Source: Brassica napus
Lineage: Eukaryota > Streptophyta > Magnoliopsida > Brassicales > Brassicaceae
NCBI RefSeq assembly: GCF_020379485.1
Contig: NC_063445.1
Span: 54,647,422 to 54,711,421, forward strand
Direction: 5' to 3'
DNA: 64,000 nt
The position numbers and the translations under genes are program-made. The notes beneath the pieces are model-generated. The model was given only the letters and a program-made list of their open reading frames with translations. It made no database searches and had not been told where the DNA came from. This document shows, piece after piece, positions 47,038 to 58,657 of the stretch. Position 1 is the stretch's first letter; every line of letters begins with the position of its first letter.

Positions 47038-47205
47038 ATGATTCGCGCACTTTTGTTTTTATGTGCCATTTTTATTTGTGTTTCTATTTATGGTTCATTC
47101 GTTGGAGAATTTACTCCGAGTGAATTTAAGATGAATATCGGTTTAATTTTATTTACATCGCTTCTCCTTGTAATTGCTTGTATGATTAATGTAAACGGTT
47201 TTTAA
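47038..47205 (+). CDS. 55-residue membrane ORF in the copia 2 leader
   Basis: An ATG in good context (AAAAATGA) opens a 55-codon frame ending TAA, 47 nt before gag. The predicted peptide has two hydrophobic segments, MIRALLFLCAIFICVSIYG at the N-terminus (signal-like or membrane) and GLILFTSLLLVIACMINV near the C-terminus, joined by a short polar stretch. No known copia gene corresponds to it. It lies in the full-length RNA leader and would be the first frame on a transcript from the internal TATA box. It may be a leader peptide that controls gag translation, a captured host micro-gene, or chance. Confidence 0.45.
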   Translation: MIRALLFLCAIFICVSIYGSFVGEFTPSEFKMNIGLILFTSLLLVIACMINVNGF

Positions 47206-47252
47206 ATTATGAAGTTCTAATAAAATTACTATTTTGTGTTTTAGAAATACAA

Positions 47253-48212
47253 ATGGCAAACATCGAGAAACTCCAGTTCCCGGCTCTAAAAGTAACCGGC
47301 GAAAACTATGTCAGATGGGTCACAAATGTGAAACCTTATCTTGTAATAAAAAAGATATCTGAAGCTATAAAAGTCGGTAACAAATCGCCACCCGAGCATA
47401 TAGCCGAGGCGATAATCTTCCTGAAGAAGCACTTAGATGAGAATCTAACTCACGACTATGGAGACGTTGAGGACCCATCTGTACTATGGCAAGCCTTGAA
47501 AGACAGATTCGATAATCAAAAGGAAATCAATCTCCCTCACGCTCTTGAAGAGTGGAAAACCCTGAGGTTTCAGGATTTCCAAAGGGTTAGAGATTACAAT
47601 TCCACTATCTTGAGGATAGTTGCACAATTAAAATATTGTGGTAACCCTGTCACCGAAGCAGAAATGCTTGACAAGACATACAATACCTTCCACAAAGAAC
47701 ACAACGTCTTATCCCGAATTTACAGAAAATGTGGGTACACCAAATTTTCTGAATTGATGGTAACACTCATGTTGGCTGAAAAGAACGATGAGTTACTAAT
47801 CAAAAACCATAATTCCCGACCCACGGGAGCCAAGGCATTTCCCGAAGTGAATGCTACGGCGGTAGAATATTCGGGAAGGAGAAACCATACCAATCGAGGT
47901 CGTGGTCGGCGTTTCAACAACAAACGTGGAAAGCCTTACTATCCTAAAAGTATTAGATCTAACAAATGGGTTAGATCTGAACAACCTCATAAAGGCAAAG
48001 AAACCGAAGAGGATACCACAAAGAAAAGTGAGACTGTATGTTACAGATGTGGATGTAAAGGACATTGGTCCCGTACCTGTCGTACTCCCCCACATTTGTG
48101 CAAGTTATATCAAGAATCCATAAAAGGAAAGGCTAAAGAGGTGAACCTCACGGAAAACGTTGAAGGGACCTCATACCTTGAATCCTCTGATTTCGCAAAT
48201 GAGCTGGACTAG
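47253..48212 (+). CDS. Copia 2 gag (capsid protein)
   Basis: 319 residues, complete, ending in its own TAG. The UBN2-type gag domain begins MANIEKLQFPALKVTGENYV. It is followed by a basic Arg/Gly region (RRNHTNRGRGRRFNNKRG) and a CCHC zinc knuckle (CYRCGCKGHWSRTC). Gag packs the RNA into virus-like particles in the cytoplasm. Unlike most copia elements, the frame is not fused to pol: it ends 176 nt before the first pol ATG, and that spacer has several stops. Confidence 0.93.
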   Translation: MANIEKLQFPALKVTGENYVRWVTNVKPYLVIKKISEAIKVGNKSPPEHIAEAIIFLKKHLDENLTHDYGDVEDPSVLWQALKDRFDNQKEINLPHALEEWKTLRFQDFQRVRDYNSTILRIVAQLKYCGNPVTEAEMLDKTYNTFHKEHNVLSRIYRKCGYTKFSELMVTLMLAEKNDELLIKNHNSRPTGAKAFPEVNATAVEYSGRRNHTNRGRGRRFNNKRGKPYYPKSIRSNKWVRSEQPHKGKETEEDTTKKSETVCYRCGCKGHWSRTCRTPPHLCKLYQESIKGKAKEVNLTENVEGTSYLESSDFANELD

Positions 48213-48388
48213 AATACTCTTGAAGAGTACGGAAATGTTTCTAATAAGACTGCTGAATAGTCCTCATTTGTAATGTATAATAATTATGTTTTCAAAGAAT
48301 AATGTTGTTTTAACAACAATATTTGTATAATTATTGTGTGTTTTCTTTATATAATCAATGAATAAATTTCACGTTTCACTTTTATTTA

Positions 48389-51300
48389 ATGTTTATGATA
48401 ATTTCAGAAATGGATCAAAATACTAATGGAGCAAAATCCAAGAAACGGATTCGTGAAATATGCATACCAGATAGTGGAACAACGCACACTATTCTGAGAC
48501 AAAAGAGATATTTCTCTGATATAAAACCGACAAGAATTGTCGTCAATACAATATCAGGTCCTGCAGACGTGATTGAAGGAACTGGTAAAGCAAACTTTAC
48601 TTTGCCGAATGGAACAAAATTTTCCATAAATAATGCTTTATACTCTCCGAGTTCTAAAAGGAATTTGTTGAGTTTTAAAGACATATATCTTCACGGATAT
48701 GATACTCAGTCTGCAACTGAGGATGGAAAGAAATACATGTATGTAATTTCTGAAAAATGTGGCAGAAAACACATATTGGAAAAGTTTCCAGAACTTCCTT
48801 CGGGATTACATCATACTTATATCGATGAGATCGAATCAAATCTTGTAGTAAAACGGAACCCAGAAGAGTTCACGTTATGGCATGATCGCCTTGGCCACCC
48901 AGGCACTACAATGATGCGTAAAATCATAGAAAGTTCACATGGTCATCCATTGAAAATCCAGGAGATTTCTCAAGGGAATAAAATGACATGTGTTGCATGT
49001 TCTCTAGGAAAATTGATCGTAAGGCCATCGCCAACCAAAATCGATAAAGAATCACCAAAGTTCCTTGAAAGAATTCAAGGTGATATATGTGGACCGATAC
49101 ATCCACCATGTGGACCATTCCACTATTTTATGGTATTAATTGACGCATCCAGTAGATGGTCACACGTTTGTCTATTATCATCTCGAAATGTGGCATTTGC
49201 GAGATTTCTAACTCAGATAATCAAACTGCGAGCACAGTTTCCTGATTATACTATTAAAAGAGTTAGACTAGACAACGCTGGTGAATTCACATCCCAAGCA
49301 TTCAATGACTATTGTATGGTAATGGGAATTGAAGTTGAACATTCGGTTGCTCATGTTCATACGCAAAATGGTTTGGCTGAATCTTTAATTAAGCGTCTGC
49401 AATTGATTGCAAGACCATTGATCATGAGATCAAAACTTCCAACCTCTGTATGGGGACATGCCATTTTGCATGCAGAAGCACTCATTCGGATCAGACCGAG
49501 TGCATACCATAAGTATTCTCCACTACAGTTAGCGTTTGGTCGAGAACCAAACATTTCCCACTTTAGAATCTTTGGTTGTGCGGTATATGTGCCTGTAGCA
49601 CCACCACAACGAACAAAGATGGGACCACAAAGAAGGTTGGGAATATATGTTGGTTGTGATTCTCCATCAATTATAAGATACCTAGAACCACAGACTGGTG
49701 ACGTCTTTACAGCACGTTTTGCTGATTGTCATTTTGACGAAAATGTATTCCCAGTTCTAGGGGGAGAAAACAAAAATGTTGGAAGTGATATAAAATGGAG
49801 TGTACCATCATTGTTATATCTTGATCCTCCTTCTAAAGAGTCAGAACTAGAAGTTCGACGAATTATGCATTTACAGAGTATAGCTAACCAGCTACCTGAT
49901 GCATTTGCAGATACCAAGACGGTAACTAAATCTCATATACCAGCTGCAAATGCTCCTGCTCGTATCAAAATGCCAAATGAACAAGAAAAGGAGGATGACA
50001 CACGAGAGCCAAAAACACGCCTGAAGCGTGGTAGACCTGCTGGTTCTAAGGATAAGAATCCTAGGAAACAGAAGAAAGCTGAAATATATGATGCACCCAA
50101 AATAGCAGAAAATATTTTGGAAGAAATAAATGATAAGGACTCTGATGAATCAGAGCATCATGAATCGAAAGATAATCATGAGATTTCTATTAATTACATC
50201 CATAATAAAAGGATATGGAATAGAAATGAACAAAATGACCTTGATGATGCTTTCTCATATATCGTGTCAAGTGAGGTAAATGAAGATACCGATGATCCAG
50301 AACCGAAATCCATATATGAATGTCAAAAGAGACATGATTGGAATAAATGGAAAGAAGCAATACAAATCGAACTTGATTCGCTTAACAAACGAAAAGTGTT
50401 TGGATCTATTGTACTCACACCTGAAGATGTGAGACCAGTTGGGTACAGATGGATTTTCGTTCGAAAACGAAATGAGAAAAATGAGATTACAAGGTATAAA
50501 GCTCGCCTTGTAGCCCAAGGATTTTCTCAAAGACCTGGTATTGATTATGAGGAAACATATTCTCCTGTAATGGATGCGATCACATTTAGATTCCTGATGA
50601 GTCTAGCCGCTGATAAAAATCTTGAGATGCGTCTCATGGATGTTGTTACAGCTTATCTATACGGATCATTAGATACTGATATCTACATGAAAATCCCTGA
50701 TGGATTTAAAATGCCAGAAGCATTAAGTTCCAAACCTAAAGAGTTATGTGCAATAAAATTGCAAAGATCATTATATGGGTTAAAACAATCTGGACGTATG
50801 TGGTACAATCGTCTCAGTGAACATTTAACAAAAGAAGGATATGTGAATGATCCTATATGCCCATGTGTTTTCATCAAGAAAACAACATCCGGATTTGTGA
50901 TAATCGCGGTATATGTTGATGATCTAAATATTATTGGAACTCAAAAAGAAATACAAAAGGCATCAGACTATCTCAAAGGAGAATTTGAGATGAAAGATCT
51001 TGGACAGACACAGTATTGTCTTGGCCTACAAATAGAACATTCACAAAATGGTATATTTGTGCATCAATCCACATACACTAAAAGAGTGTTGAAACGATTT
51101 AACATGGATAAATCAACTCCTCTTAGCACCCCAATGGTCGTTAGATCACTTAACATTGAAAGTGATCCATTTCGACCACCTGAGGAAAAAGAAGAGATAC
51201 TTGGTCCGGAAGTACCATATCTAAGTGCAATTGGAGCGTTGATGTACCTTGCAAATTGTACACGGCCTGATATATCATTCACTGTTAATCTTCTAGCAAG

Positions 51301-51910
51301 ATTTAGCTCATCTCCAACACGAAGACATTGGAATGGAATTAAACATGTCTTTCGTTACCTACAAGGGACTATTGATTTAGGCTTATTTTACCCTAAAGAT
51401 TCAAATGGTCAAATGGTTGGTTTTGCAGATGCAGGATATCTTTCAGATCCACACAAAGCCCGATCGCAAACAGGATATGTTTTTACGATCGGAGGCACTG
51501 CTATATCTTGGCGTTCTCAGAAACAAACGCTTGTGGCTACCTCTTCAAATCATGCTGAGATCATCGCACTCCATGAAGCAAGTAAAGAATGTGTATGGCT
51601 AAGATCAATAAGCCAACACATTTGTTCAAGTAGTGGGATTGACAAAAGTACGGGGCCAACTATTCTATATGAAGACAATGCAGCATGTGTTGCTCAAACG
51701 AAGGAAGGATATATCAAAAGTGATAGAACAAAACATATACATCCAAAGTTCTTCTCATACACTCAAGAGCTCGAGAAGAAGAAAGAGATTGAAGTAAGAT
51801 ATGTCCGATCATGCGACAATGCAGCCGACCTCTTCACAAAATCACTCCCTACTTCGGTATTCAGAAAACATGTCCATAACATTGGAATGCGTCATCAGAA
51901 GGATCTATGA
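48389..51910 (+). CDS. Copia 2 pol (protease, integrase, reverse transcriptase, RNase H)
   Basis: 1173 residues, intact. The first Met is at 48389; a second, MDQNTNG at 48410, follows a TTTCAG that looks like a splice acceptor and may be the real start. Protease: CIPDSGTTHTIL. GAG-pre-integrase: LWHDRLGHPG. Integrase: GDICGPI, LIDASSRWSH and RLDNAGEF, with NGLAESLIKRLQ. Reverse transcriptase: YRWIFVRKR, YKARLVAQGFSQRPGIDY, MDVVTAYLYG and the catalytic IAVYVDDLNIIGT. RNase H: GFADAGYLSD, TAISWRSQKQTLVATSSNHAE and YEDNAACV. It ends with a GGGGGAGCTTACG tract outside the frame. How pol is translated is not evident; a spliced RNA, an internal promoter or reinitiation are options. Confidence 0.95.
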   Translation: MFMIISEMDQNTNGAKSKKRIREICIPDSGTTHTILRQKRYFSDIKPTRIVVNTISGPADVIEGTGKANFTLPNGTKFSINNALYSPSSKRNLLSFKDIYLHGYDTQSATEDGKKYMYVISEKCGRKHILEKFPELPSGLHHTYIDEIESNLVVKRNPEEFTLWHDRLGHPGTTMMRKIIESSHGHPLKIQEISQGNKMTCVACSLGKLIVRPSPTKIDKESPKFLERIQGDICGPIHPPCGPFHYFMVLIDASSRWSHVCLLSSRNVAFARFLTQIIKLRAQFPDYTIKRVRLDNAGEFTSQAFNDYCMVMGIEVEHSVAHVHTQNGLAESLIKRLQLIARPLIMRSKLPTSVWGHAILHAEALIRIRPSAYHKYSPLQLAFGREPNISHFRIFGCAVYVPVAPPQRTKMGPQRRLGIYVGCDSPSIIRYLEPQTGDVFTARFADCHFDENVFPVLGGENKNVGSDIKWSVPSLLYLDPPSKESELEVRRIMHLQSIANQLPDAFADTKTVTKSHIPAANAPARIKMPNEQEKEDDTREPKTRLKRGRPAGSKDKNPRKQKKAEIYDAPKIAENILEEINDKDSDESEHHESKDNHEISINYIHNKRIWNRNEQNDLDDAFSYIVSSEVNEDTDDPEPKSIYECQKRHDWNKWKEAIQIELDSLNKRKVFGSIVLTPEDVRPVGYRWIFVRKRNEKNEITRYKARLVAQGFSQRPGIDYEETYSPVMDAITFRFLMSLAADKNLEMRLMDVVTAYLYGSLDTDIYMKIPDGFKMPEALSSKPKELCAIKLQRSLYGLKQSGRMWYNRLSEHLTKEGYVNDPICPCVFIKKTTSGFVIIAVYVDDLNIIGTQKEIQKASDYLKGEFEMKDLGQTQYCLGLQIEHSQNGIFVHQSTYTKRVLKRFNMDKSTPLSTPMVVRSLNIESDPFRPPEEKEEILGPEVPYLSAIGALMYLANCTRPDISFTVNLLARFSSSPTRRHWNGIKHVFRYLQGTIDLGLFYPKDSNGQMVGFADAGYLSDPHKARSQTGYVFTIGGTAISWRSQKQTLVATSSNHAEIIALHEASKECVWLRSISQHICSSSGIDKSTGPTILYEDNAACVAQTKEGYIKSDRTKHIHPKFFSYTQELEKKKEIEVRYVRSCDNAADLFTKSLPTSVFRKHVHNIGMRHQKDL

Positions 51911-52094
51911 CTGCTCAATCGAGGGGGAGCTTACGTAGTTGTACTCTTTTTACCTAACTATGGTTTTTCCCATTGGGTTTTCCTAGAAAGGTTTTTAACG
52001 AGGCAACAAAGACGTTAAGCGAGAGCGGAGAGTGACACCGGTCCCCAAGGAGAGTGTTACGAAACTTAATACAAGATGGATGATCAAGGGGGAG

Positions 52095-52427
52095 TGTTAT
52101 AAGATAAACTTTGAAATGATCCTCCACTCCTTTACCAACTCAAGCACTATGATCATCTACTCATCAAGCACTATGATCATCTACTCATCAAGCACTATGA
52201 TCACCCACTCATTTACCAAATCAAGCACCATCTTTGATATTTTATGTATTGTTGCTCACTATAAATACCATCACTCATCTCACTCTTTTGTACACAATTA
52301 CATCTTCTTCTTCTTCCTTATAATAAACTCTTTCTCTCATATTAAGTGTTATTTGCTTCCTACGGGTATTGAATTCTACTCTTATTTAAATTTCCCGATA
52401 CTATAAATTATAAGTTATTTCATAACA
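52095..52427 (+). repeat. Copia 2, 3' LTR
   Basis: 333 bp, identical by eye to the 5' LTR. The purine tract AAGGGGGAGTG precedes it. Confidence 0.96.
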
Positions 52428-52598
52428 GTCTCATCATTGATACCAATTTCATTTGTTGTATTAAGTTGAGTCTATCCCAGATTAGAGCTATAAATATTTT
52501 TCGGTATAGAATCCAATGTATTGATTCAACCATGAAAACTAAAATCTGAGATAGTCTCAACTTAATACAACAAATGAAATTGGTATCAATGATGAGAC
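52428..52598. repeat. Long inverted repeat (hairpin)
   Basis: Left arm 52428-52470 and right arm 52556-52598 are perfect inverse copies over 43 bp (outer ends GTCTCATCATTGATACC and its complement). Pairing continues inward with a few mismatches to about 52484 and 52541. On the other side of copia 2, the bases before 46034 (TTAAATCTTTGTCTC) continue the left arm, matching the inverse of GAGACAAAGATTTA at 52594-52607. The copia element is therefore inside the left arm. Confidence 0.9.
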
Positions 52599-53236
52599 AA
52601 AGATTTAGAGCTATAAATACTTTTAACGATTGTAAGAATATACAACAAAGAAAATATATCTTTCATTCTGTTTTTTCTGTGGTGGTTTCCATGGTTTCAA
52701 CCGTTCAATCAACATTTGACAATATTTTGTCAAACGAACATCGCAATGGAATTTATCCACCTTGACATCGTGATAGAATTCTAGTAACATGATATATATG
52801 TGATAAACCCAACGTGCTGTTGATGATGTTTCAACCGAATTGTGAATACCCAAATTCTGGTCAAGAATCATCATCATCAAGACTTGATCCTTCACATGCT
52901 AGTGAGAAGAAAAAGAAATATAAAGGTACTACAGATGCGTTTGTGTATAAGAGCCATTATCATGGCCATTGACAACATCACGATCATCTTACAACTTTGA
53001 TGCCTTAACCAGAGCAAGAAATCGATCAATTGAAAAGGGAAGGCAATCGCATCTTTGATCGCCCACTAACAGCCCCCTAAACCCTCATTTTCGACACTTA
53101 TCAATTATTATTATAACTAATATTACCTCCCGTGACACATTATACTTTTTTATTATTATATAACATATATTACAAAATTACTGTGAATAATAATGTTATT
53201 TTGAGAGTTATTGGTACACTTATAAAAAAACTTTTG
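52599..53236. other. Intergenic DNA with an unrecognised exon-like end
   Basis: A short plus-strand frame around 52822-52970 (Ser-rich, then KKKKYKGTTDAFVYKSHYHG and a stop) could be the last exon of a lost gene. No domain is recognised. Confidence 0.3.
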
Positions 53237-53526
53237 AGAGCAATTCTGTCAGATAGACCTTTTAAGTTTTTGTCAAAAAAATAGCACTAAAAAATGATTA
53301 AAATAGCCTTTTTATTTTGAATTTTTGAATTTTGAATTTTTATTTTTTAAAATTTGAAACCATATTCCTAAAATCTCACCCATTAACTATAAACCATAAG
53401 TATAGATTAGTTAACCCTTAGGGTAAAAGTACATTTTTACCTTTTAAAAAAAAATTATTTTGGTCAGTTTATTCTTTGAAGAATATTTTTGTGACAAAAA
53501 CTTAAAAATGACTATCCTAGAAAATT
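53237..53526. mobile_element. Mutator-like MITE (non-autonomous)
   Basis: About 290 bp with long imperfect terminal inverted repeats sharing TTTAAGTTTTTGTCA: left about 53238-53284, right about 53483-53526. The middle is AT-rich and holds no coding sequence. The target duplication could not be fixed, so the assignment to Mutator-like elements is by general form. Confidence 0.5.
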
Positions 53527-53760
53527 TATATATTTATAATTTATATCAGCCCAATATGGATCCTAAATGCACGTAGAATATTGATCGCTTAATCCAAAAT
53601 CCAAATAACTAAATATGAAAATGGGGGAAACACATATATCTAGCACAAATACAATTAAGATATTAACTCTAAATTTTGTAGATAATTGACGTCTCTTTGC
53701 TCTTTTCCTATATATATTTTTGTTTTCTATCTTGCTTTATTATTTTGGTTTTCATTTTCA

Positions 53761-53970
53761 ATGCTTTTTATCCTAAAGTTTTTGTTTCTGAGAAAATCTA
53801 CAAAAACGTATGTTGATCAAAAAAATAATACCACCAACCTGAAGTTAGATCTTGATACAGAGGTAGACATGAGTCCTCGTTTTTTCTACCACTCGATTTT
53901 CTTAATCTTCATTTTCTATCTTCTTGTTATCACAACATTTTGTTTTTTCTGGAGGTGCTTCTTAAGTTGA
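53761..53970 (+). CDS. Hypothetical hydrophobic protein, 69 residues
   Basis: I do not recognise it. The frame from ATG 53761 (MLFILKFLFLRKSTKTYVDQ) has a polar centre (NNTTNLKLDLDTEVDMSP) and a strongly hydrophobic C-terminal segment (SIFLIFIFYLLVITTFCFFW). It may be a real small membrane protein, but the local DNA is T-rich, which produces hydrophobic frames by chance. No promoter signal is clear. Confidence 0.25.
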   Translation: MLFILKFLFLRKSTKTYVDQKNNTTNLKLDLDTEVDMSPRFFYHSIFLIFIFYLLVITTFCFFWRCFLS

Positions 53971-54247
53971 TCTTCTTACTTCTCTTCCTTGAATTACCAT
54001 GACCACAACCAAGAATCATGTGCCAGCATATTGAAAACCAATTTAGTCTTTTAAAAACAGAATTGACCTAATTTATTAGATTTACCTTTTACTGCATAGA
54101 AGTACGTAGATTTTGCCAATATCTAGAAAGCAAAAGAAAAAAATTATAATTATAAATAGGCTAGAGGAGAAAAAGATTCACAAACAACGAAACATGAAAC
54201 AAACTACGATTTGACTCTAGTCGGGGAGTTATTAGCCTCACTAACCA

Positions 54248-54316
54248 GCAAATTATCAACTTTGCGGTAAGCTTTGCTATAGAATTTTTTTGTTTTTTTA
54301 TTTGCAAATTATCAAC
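54248..54316. repeat. 13-bp direct repeat at the truncated CACTA edge
   Basis: GCAAATTATCAAC occurs at 54248-54260 and 54304-54316, the second copy directly abutting the first CACTA-like coding bases. The pair probably marks the breakpoint of the deletion that removed the 5' part of the element. Confidence 0.75.
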
Positions 54317-56230
<1,914 letters not shown>

Positions 56231-56642
56231 TTTTTCTCTCAGTATGTCGCTGATACAACTTGTAAAAAAACAAGACTGTAAGAAGGTTTGTGGTTTACGA
56301 AAGGTGTTGCTTGGGACACCATGAGTTACTATTCTAAAGGGTGTGTTTTTATTTTGAAAGGGTCCTGTCTTTTGGTGTTTCAAAAAAAATGAAAAAAGGT
56401 TGTGTCTTTTTTTAAATCAATGATTCAAAAAAGAAAAACACACCGTTTAGAGTAGTAATTAATGATGTCATACATTTAAACAAAACTAAAACTCGACCTT
56501 TAGATTTCTTAAGGAAGCAATCTCTACCATTAGATTTAAATTTTTACTTTCCTAAAAAAAATGCTGACATGAGCGAAAACAAAAAATGGGTTTGCTATTA
56601 TATATAGATTAATAATAGGCAAATGTTTATTTTCATTAAAAA
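56231..56642. other. Spacer
   Basis: No gene or repeat is recognised beyond runs of A and T. Confidence 0.5.
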
Positions 56643-56850
56643 AAAAACAAAAGACTGTGTAATGAGTTGTCTCTTTCGAAAACGACGATCCCAAATCAGA
56701 CTCCTCTCTTGCACTTCCGTCTCCGACAACGTCTTTTCCGTCACAGCCGCATTTCGTCACCTACAACCCAGTTCGCCGTTGTCTCTGTCGTTCAAAAGGA
56801 ACCCTAAATCCGATTTCACCTCTGTCAAATCTAAGATAATTGAAAATGTA
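56643..56850 (+). pseudogene. First-exon fragment with a transit-peptide look, unrecognised
   Basis: Frame MSCLFRKRRSQIRLLSC followed by a Ser/Arg-rich stretch, ending at an AAT-GTAAGT donor (56848-56853). The composition resembles an organelle transit peptide. No following exon can be linked; the next recognisable coding DNA, at 57097, belongs to another family. A broken gene or chimera is likely. Confidence 0.35.
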
Positions 56851-57096
56851 AGTCCTAAATCTATGCAATTCTAAGTTTTTATGACATATTCTTAACATGT
56901 ATTCTCATTCCATCGACTTTGATATCAAGTAATCGGTTTTTGTTTTTAATTTTGCTATTCACTGTTTATTTTTGTTAGCTCTAGTTTCCAGTTCGATAAC
57001 TCCTTCAAGTTTGAATACAAAAGATCGGTTCTGGGTTTTTCATAAGTTTGAGTATGCTTTTTGATACCTATTTTAATATATTTTTATTTTTTACAA

Positions 57097-57632
57097 ATGC
57101 ATGTTGCCACGTTGATTGCGGTTTACGCCAACTGGGAGCTTACAAAGGTTAGAGGCATCTGATGGGGATGGGCTGGGGTGTGGCTATACAGTATTGTAAC
57201 ATACTTCCCATAAGACATTTTCAAGTTTGCTATTAGATACATCTTGATGGAAAGGCTTGGCTCAATTTGTTTGAGAACAAGACTGCTTTCACAAGGAAAA
57301 AAGATTATGAAAAAACAAAAAGAGAGGGAGAGAGAGAGAGAGGCTCAATGGGCACTTGCTCAAAGGACACTTCACGGTTGGTAGCCAAAAGAAGCTGTTA
57401 TACAGAATTGTCTGAGAGCGCAGAGCAAGCCAAGAGAAGAACTGAGATAGCTAGGTAATATAAGCCTTTATCTCAGTCTTCAAATAGATACATGTTCTTT
57501 GTTTGCAATTAAAACACTTTACCGAATGTTTATTAGTTGACCAAAAGAAACTGAATGTTTTATATGTTAACAACAGGCTTAGGAAGCTGCACACACTCTG
57601 GGGACATGTGGAATCAGTAGTGGGTCTAGTTA
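57097..57632 (+). pseudogene. Plasma-membrane H+-ATPase (AHA-type) C-terminal pseudogene
   Basis: The plus strand begins MHVATLIAVYANWELTKVRG, the last membrane helices of a P-type proton pump. It continues through WGWAGVWLYSIVTYFP, WLNLFENKTAFT, QWALAQRTLHG and ELSESAEQAKRRTEIAR, then an intron (GTAATATAAG to AACAG), then LRKLHTLWGHVESVV, the start of the C-terminal autoinhibitory domain. It is broken: TGA replaces a glycine codon after KVRGI, TAA interrupts the next helix after TYFP, a base is lost near 57246, and a GA-rich expansion (57321-57341) disturbs the frame. The catalytic core and the 14-3-3 binding end are missing. This is a dead genomic copy with an intron retained, not a processed one. 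Confidence 0.8.
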
Positions 57633-58309
57633 CAAAGTCATGGTCTCCACCTTTTTTATCGAAACTTTATAGAATCTGAATTGGATTGAAGCAGAACTTT
57701 AAGTGTAATGGAGGTTGGACTGTTCAAGGACGATATCTTCTGAAGCAAGAAACAGCTCCAGGCAAATTCTTGAGCAGACAGAGCTTCTTGAAATTGGTGT
57801 AGATTACTATGGTTTCTGATAATGTTCGTGGGTATAGTTATAAAGTTAAGAAGCAGTGATTTAGTTTGTTTCCAGTCACTTCTGTTTTGTGTTTGGTCCA
57901 TTAGTAAACTTTCAAGCAGTGAAAAGGTTAAAAGTCTGGTATGTACTCAGTTTTGACAATGGAATTTTGTTCCAGTTCAGAGTAAACTGTTTGGTCAAGG
58001 TTTAAGAACAAGTTTTGGTTTGGTATAACGTACAAGAAACACATTTGTGTCCTTTTGAAGTTCTCACGTACCTTATTTCGAATTCTAATTAGTCAATAAG
58101 AAACTTTGCTTCAATTAACCACTAGATGACTACAAAATCTGTGTTGAATTTGGAAAACGGTTAAACAAAAACAAAGCCTCTACTAGGGCTTATAATGCCA
58201 AGTCATTTATCAATCTTTTCTTAACCAAGTTTGATTAAACCTTTTTGTTCATCATCCTCGTCTACAGAACGGTGAAGGAGAGACAATGTCAATGTTTATA
58301 AGTTGTTTA
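57633..58309. other. Spacer
   Basis: No gene recognised. It may hold decayed sequence downstream of the H+-ATPase copy. Confidence 0.5.
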
Positions 58310-58649
58310 CACTACAAGAAAACAGCGGTATTCTGAGGGACATTCCGACGGAAAATGAAATCCTCAGAATATCCCGAAGAAATTCAGAGGAAACACAAAA
58401 TTTGGTTTCCTCGGAATTTGCTCGGAATATACCGACGGAATTTCGAGGAAATATTAATCCGTCGGAATATTCTTATGGAATACCGAGGAAAAATGTATTC
58501 CTCGGAAAAAACCGATGAATTTCGAGGATATATTATAGCCGTTAGAGATCCGTTGGGGGATTTTAAAAATTCCGAGGAAATTCCGACGAACTAGCCGTTG
58601 GCGTCGGAATTCCGTCGGAATTTCCTCGAACTGTCGGCAGGATTTCAAC

Positions 58650-58657
58650 TATAAATA
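58650..58657 (+). promoter_or_regulatory. TATA box of the TNP2 pseudogene
   Basis: TATAAATA, 93 bp before the ATG at 58743. Its position matches that in the intact element at 35892. Confidence 0.65.

Larger units (their letters stand above)
46034..52427 (+). mobile_element. Ty1/copia LTR retrotransposon 2, very young
   Basis: A complete element of 6394 bp. LTRs of 333 bp (46034-46366 and 52095-52427) begin TGTTATAAG and end CATAACA; I see no difference between them. The 5-bp target duplication is perfect (GTCTC, 46029-46033 and 52428-52432). A GGGGGAGTG purine tract precedes the 3' LTR. The sequence after the 5' LTR (CGTTATCAGCACG) is the presumed primer site, although I cannot name the tRNA. 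Gag and pol are in different frames, and both are intact. Identical LTRs and intact genes point to insertion in the very recent past and possible present activity. Confidence 0.96.

Noticed and set aside
52032..52406. 124-residue frame across the 3' LTR of copia 2
   Set aside because: It is LTR sequence, duplicated in the 5' LTR frame at 45971-46345, with no domain.
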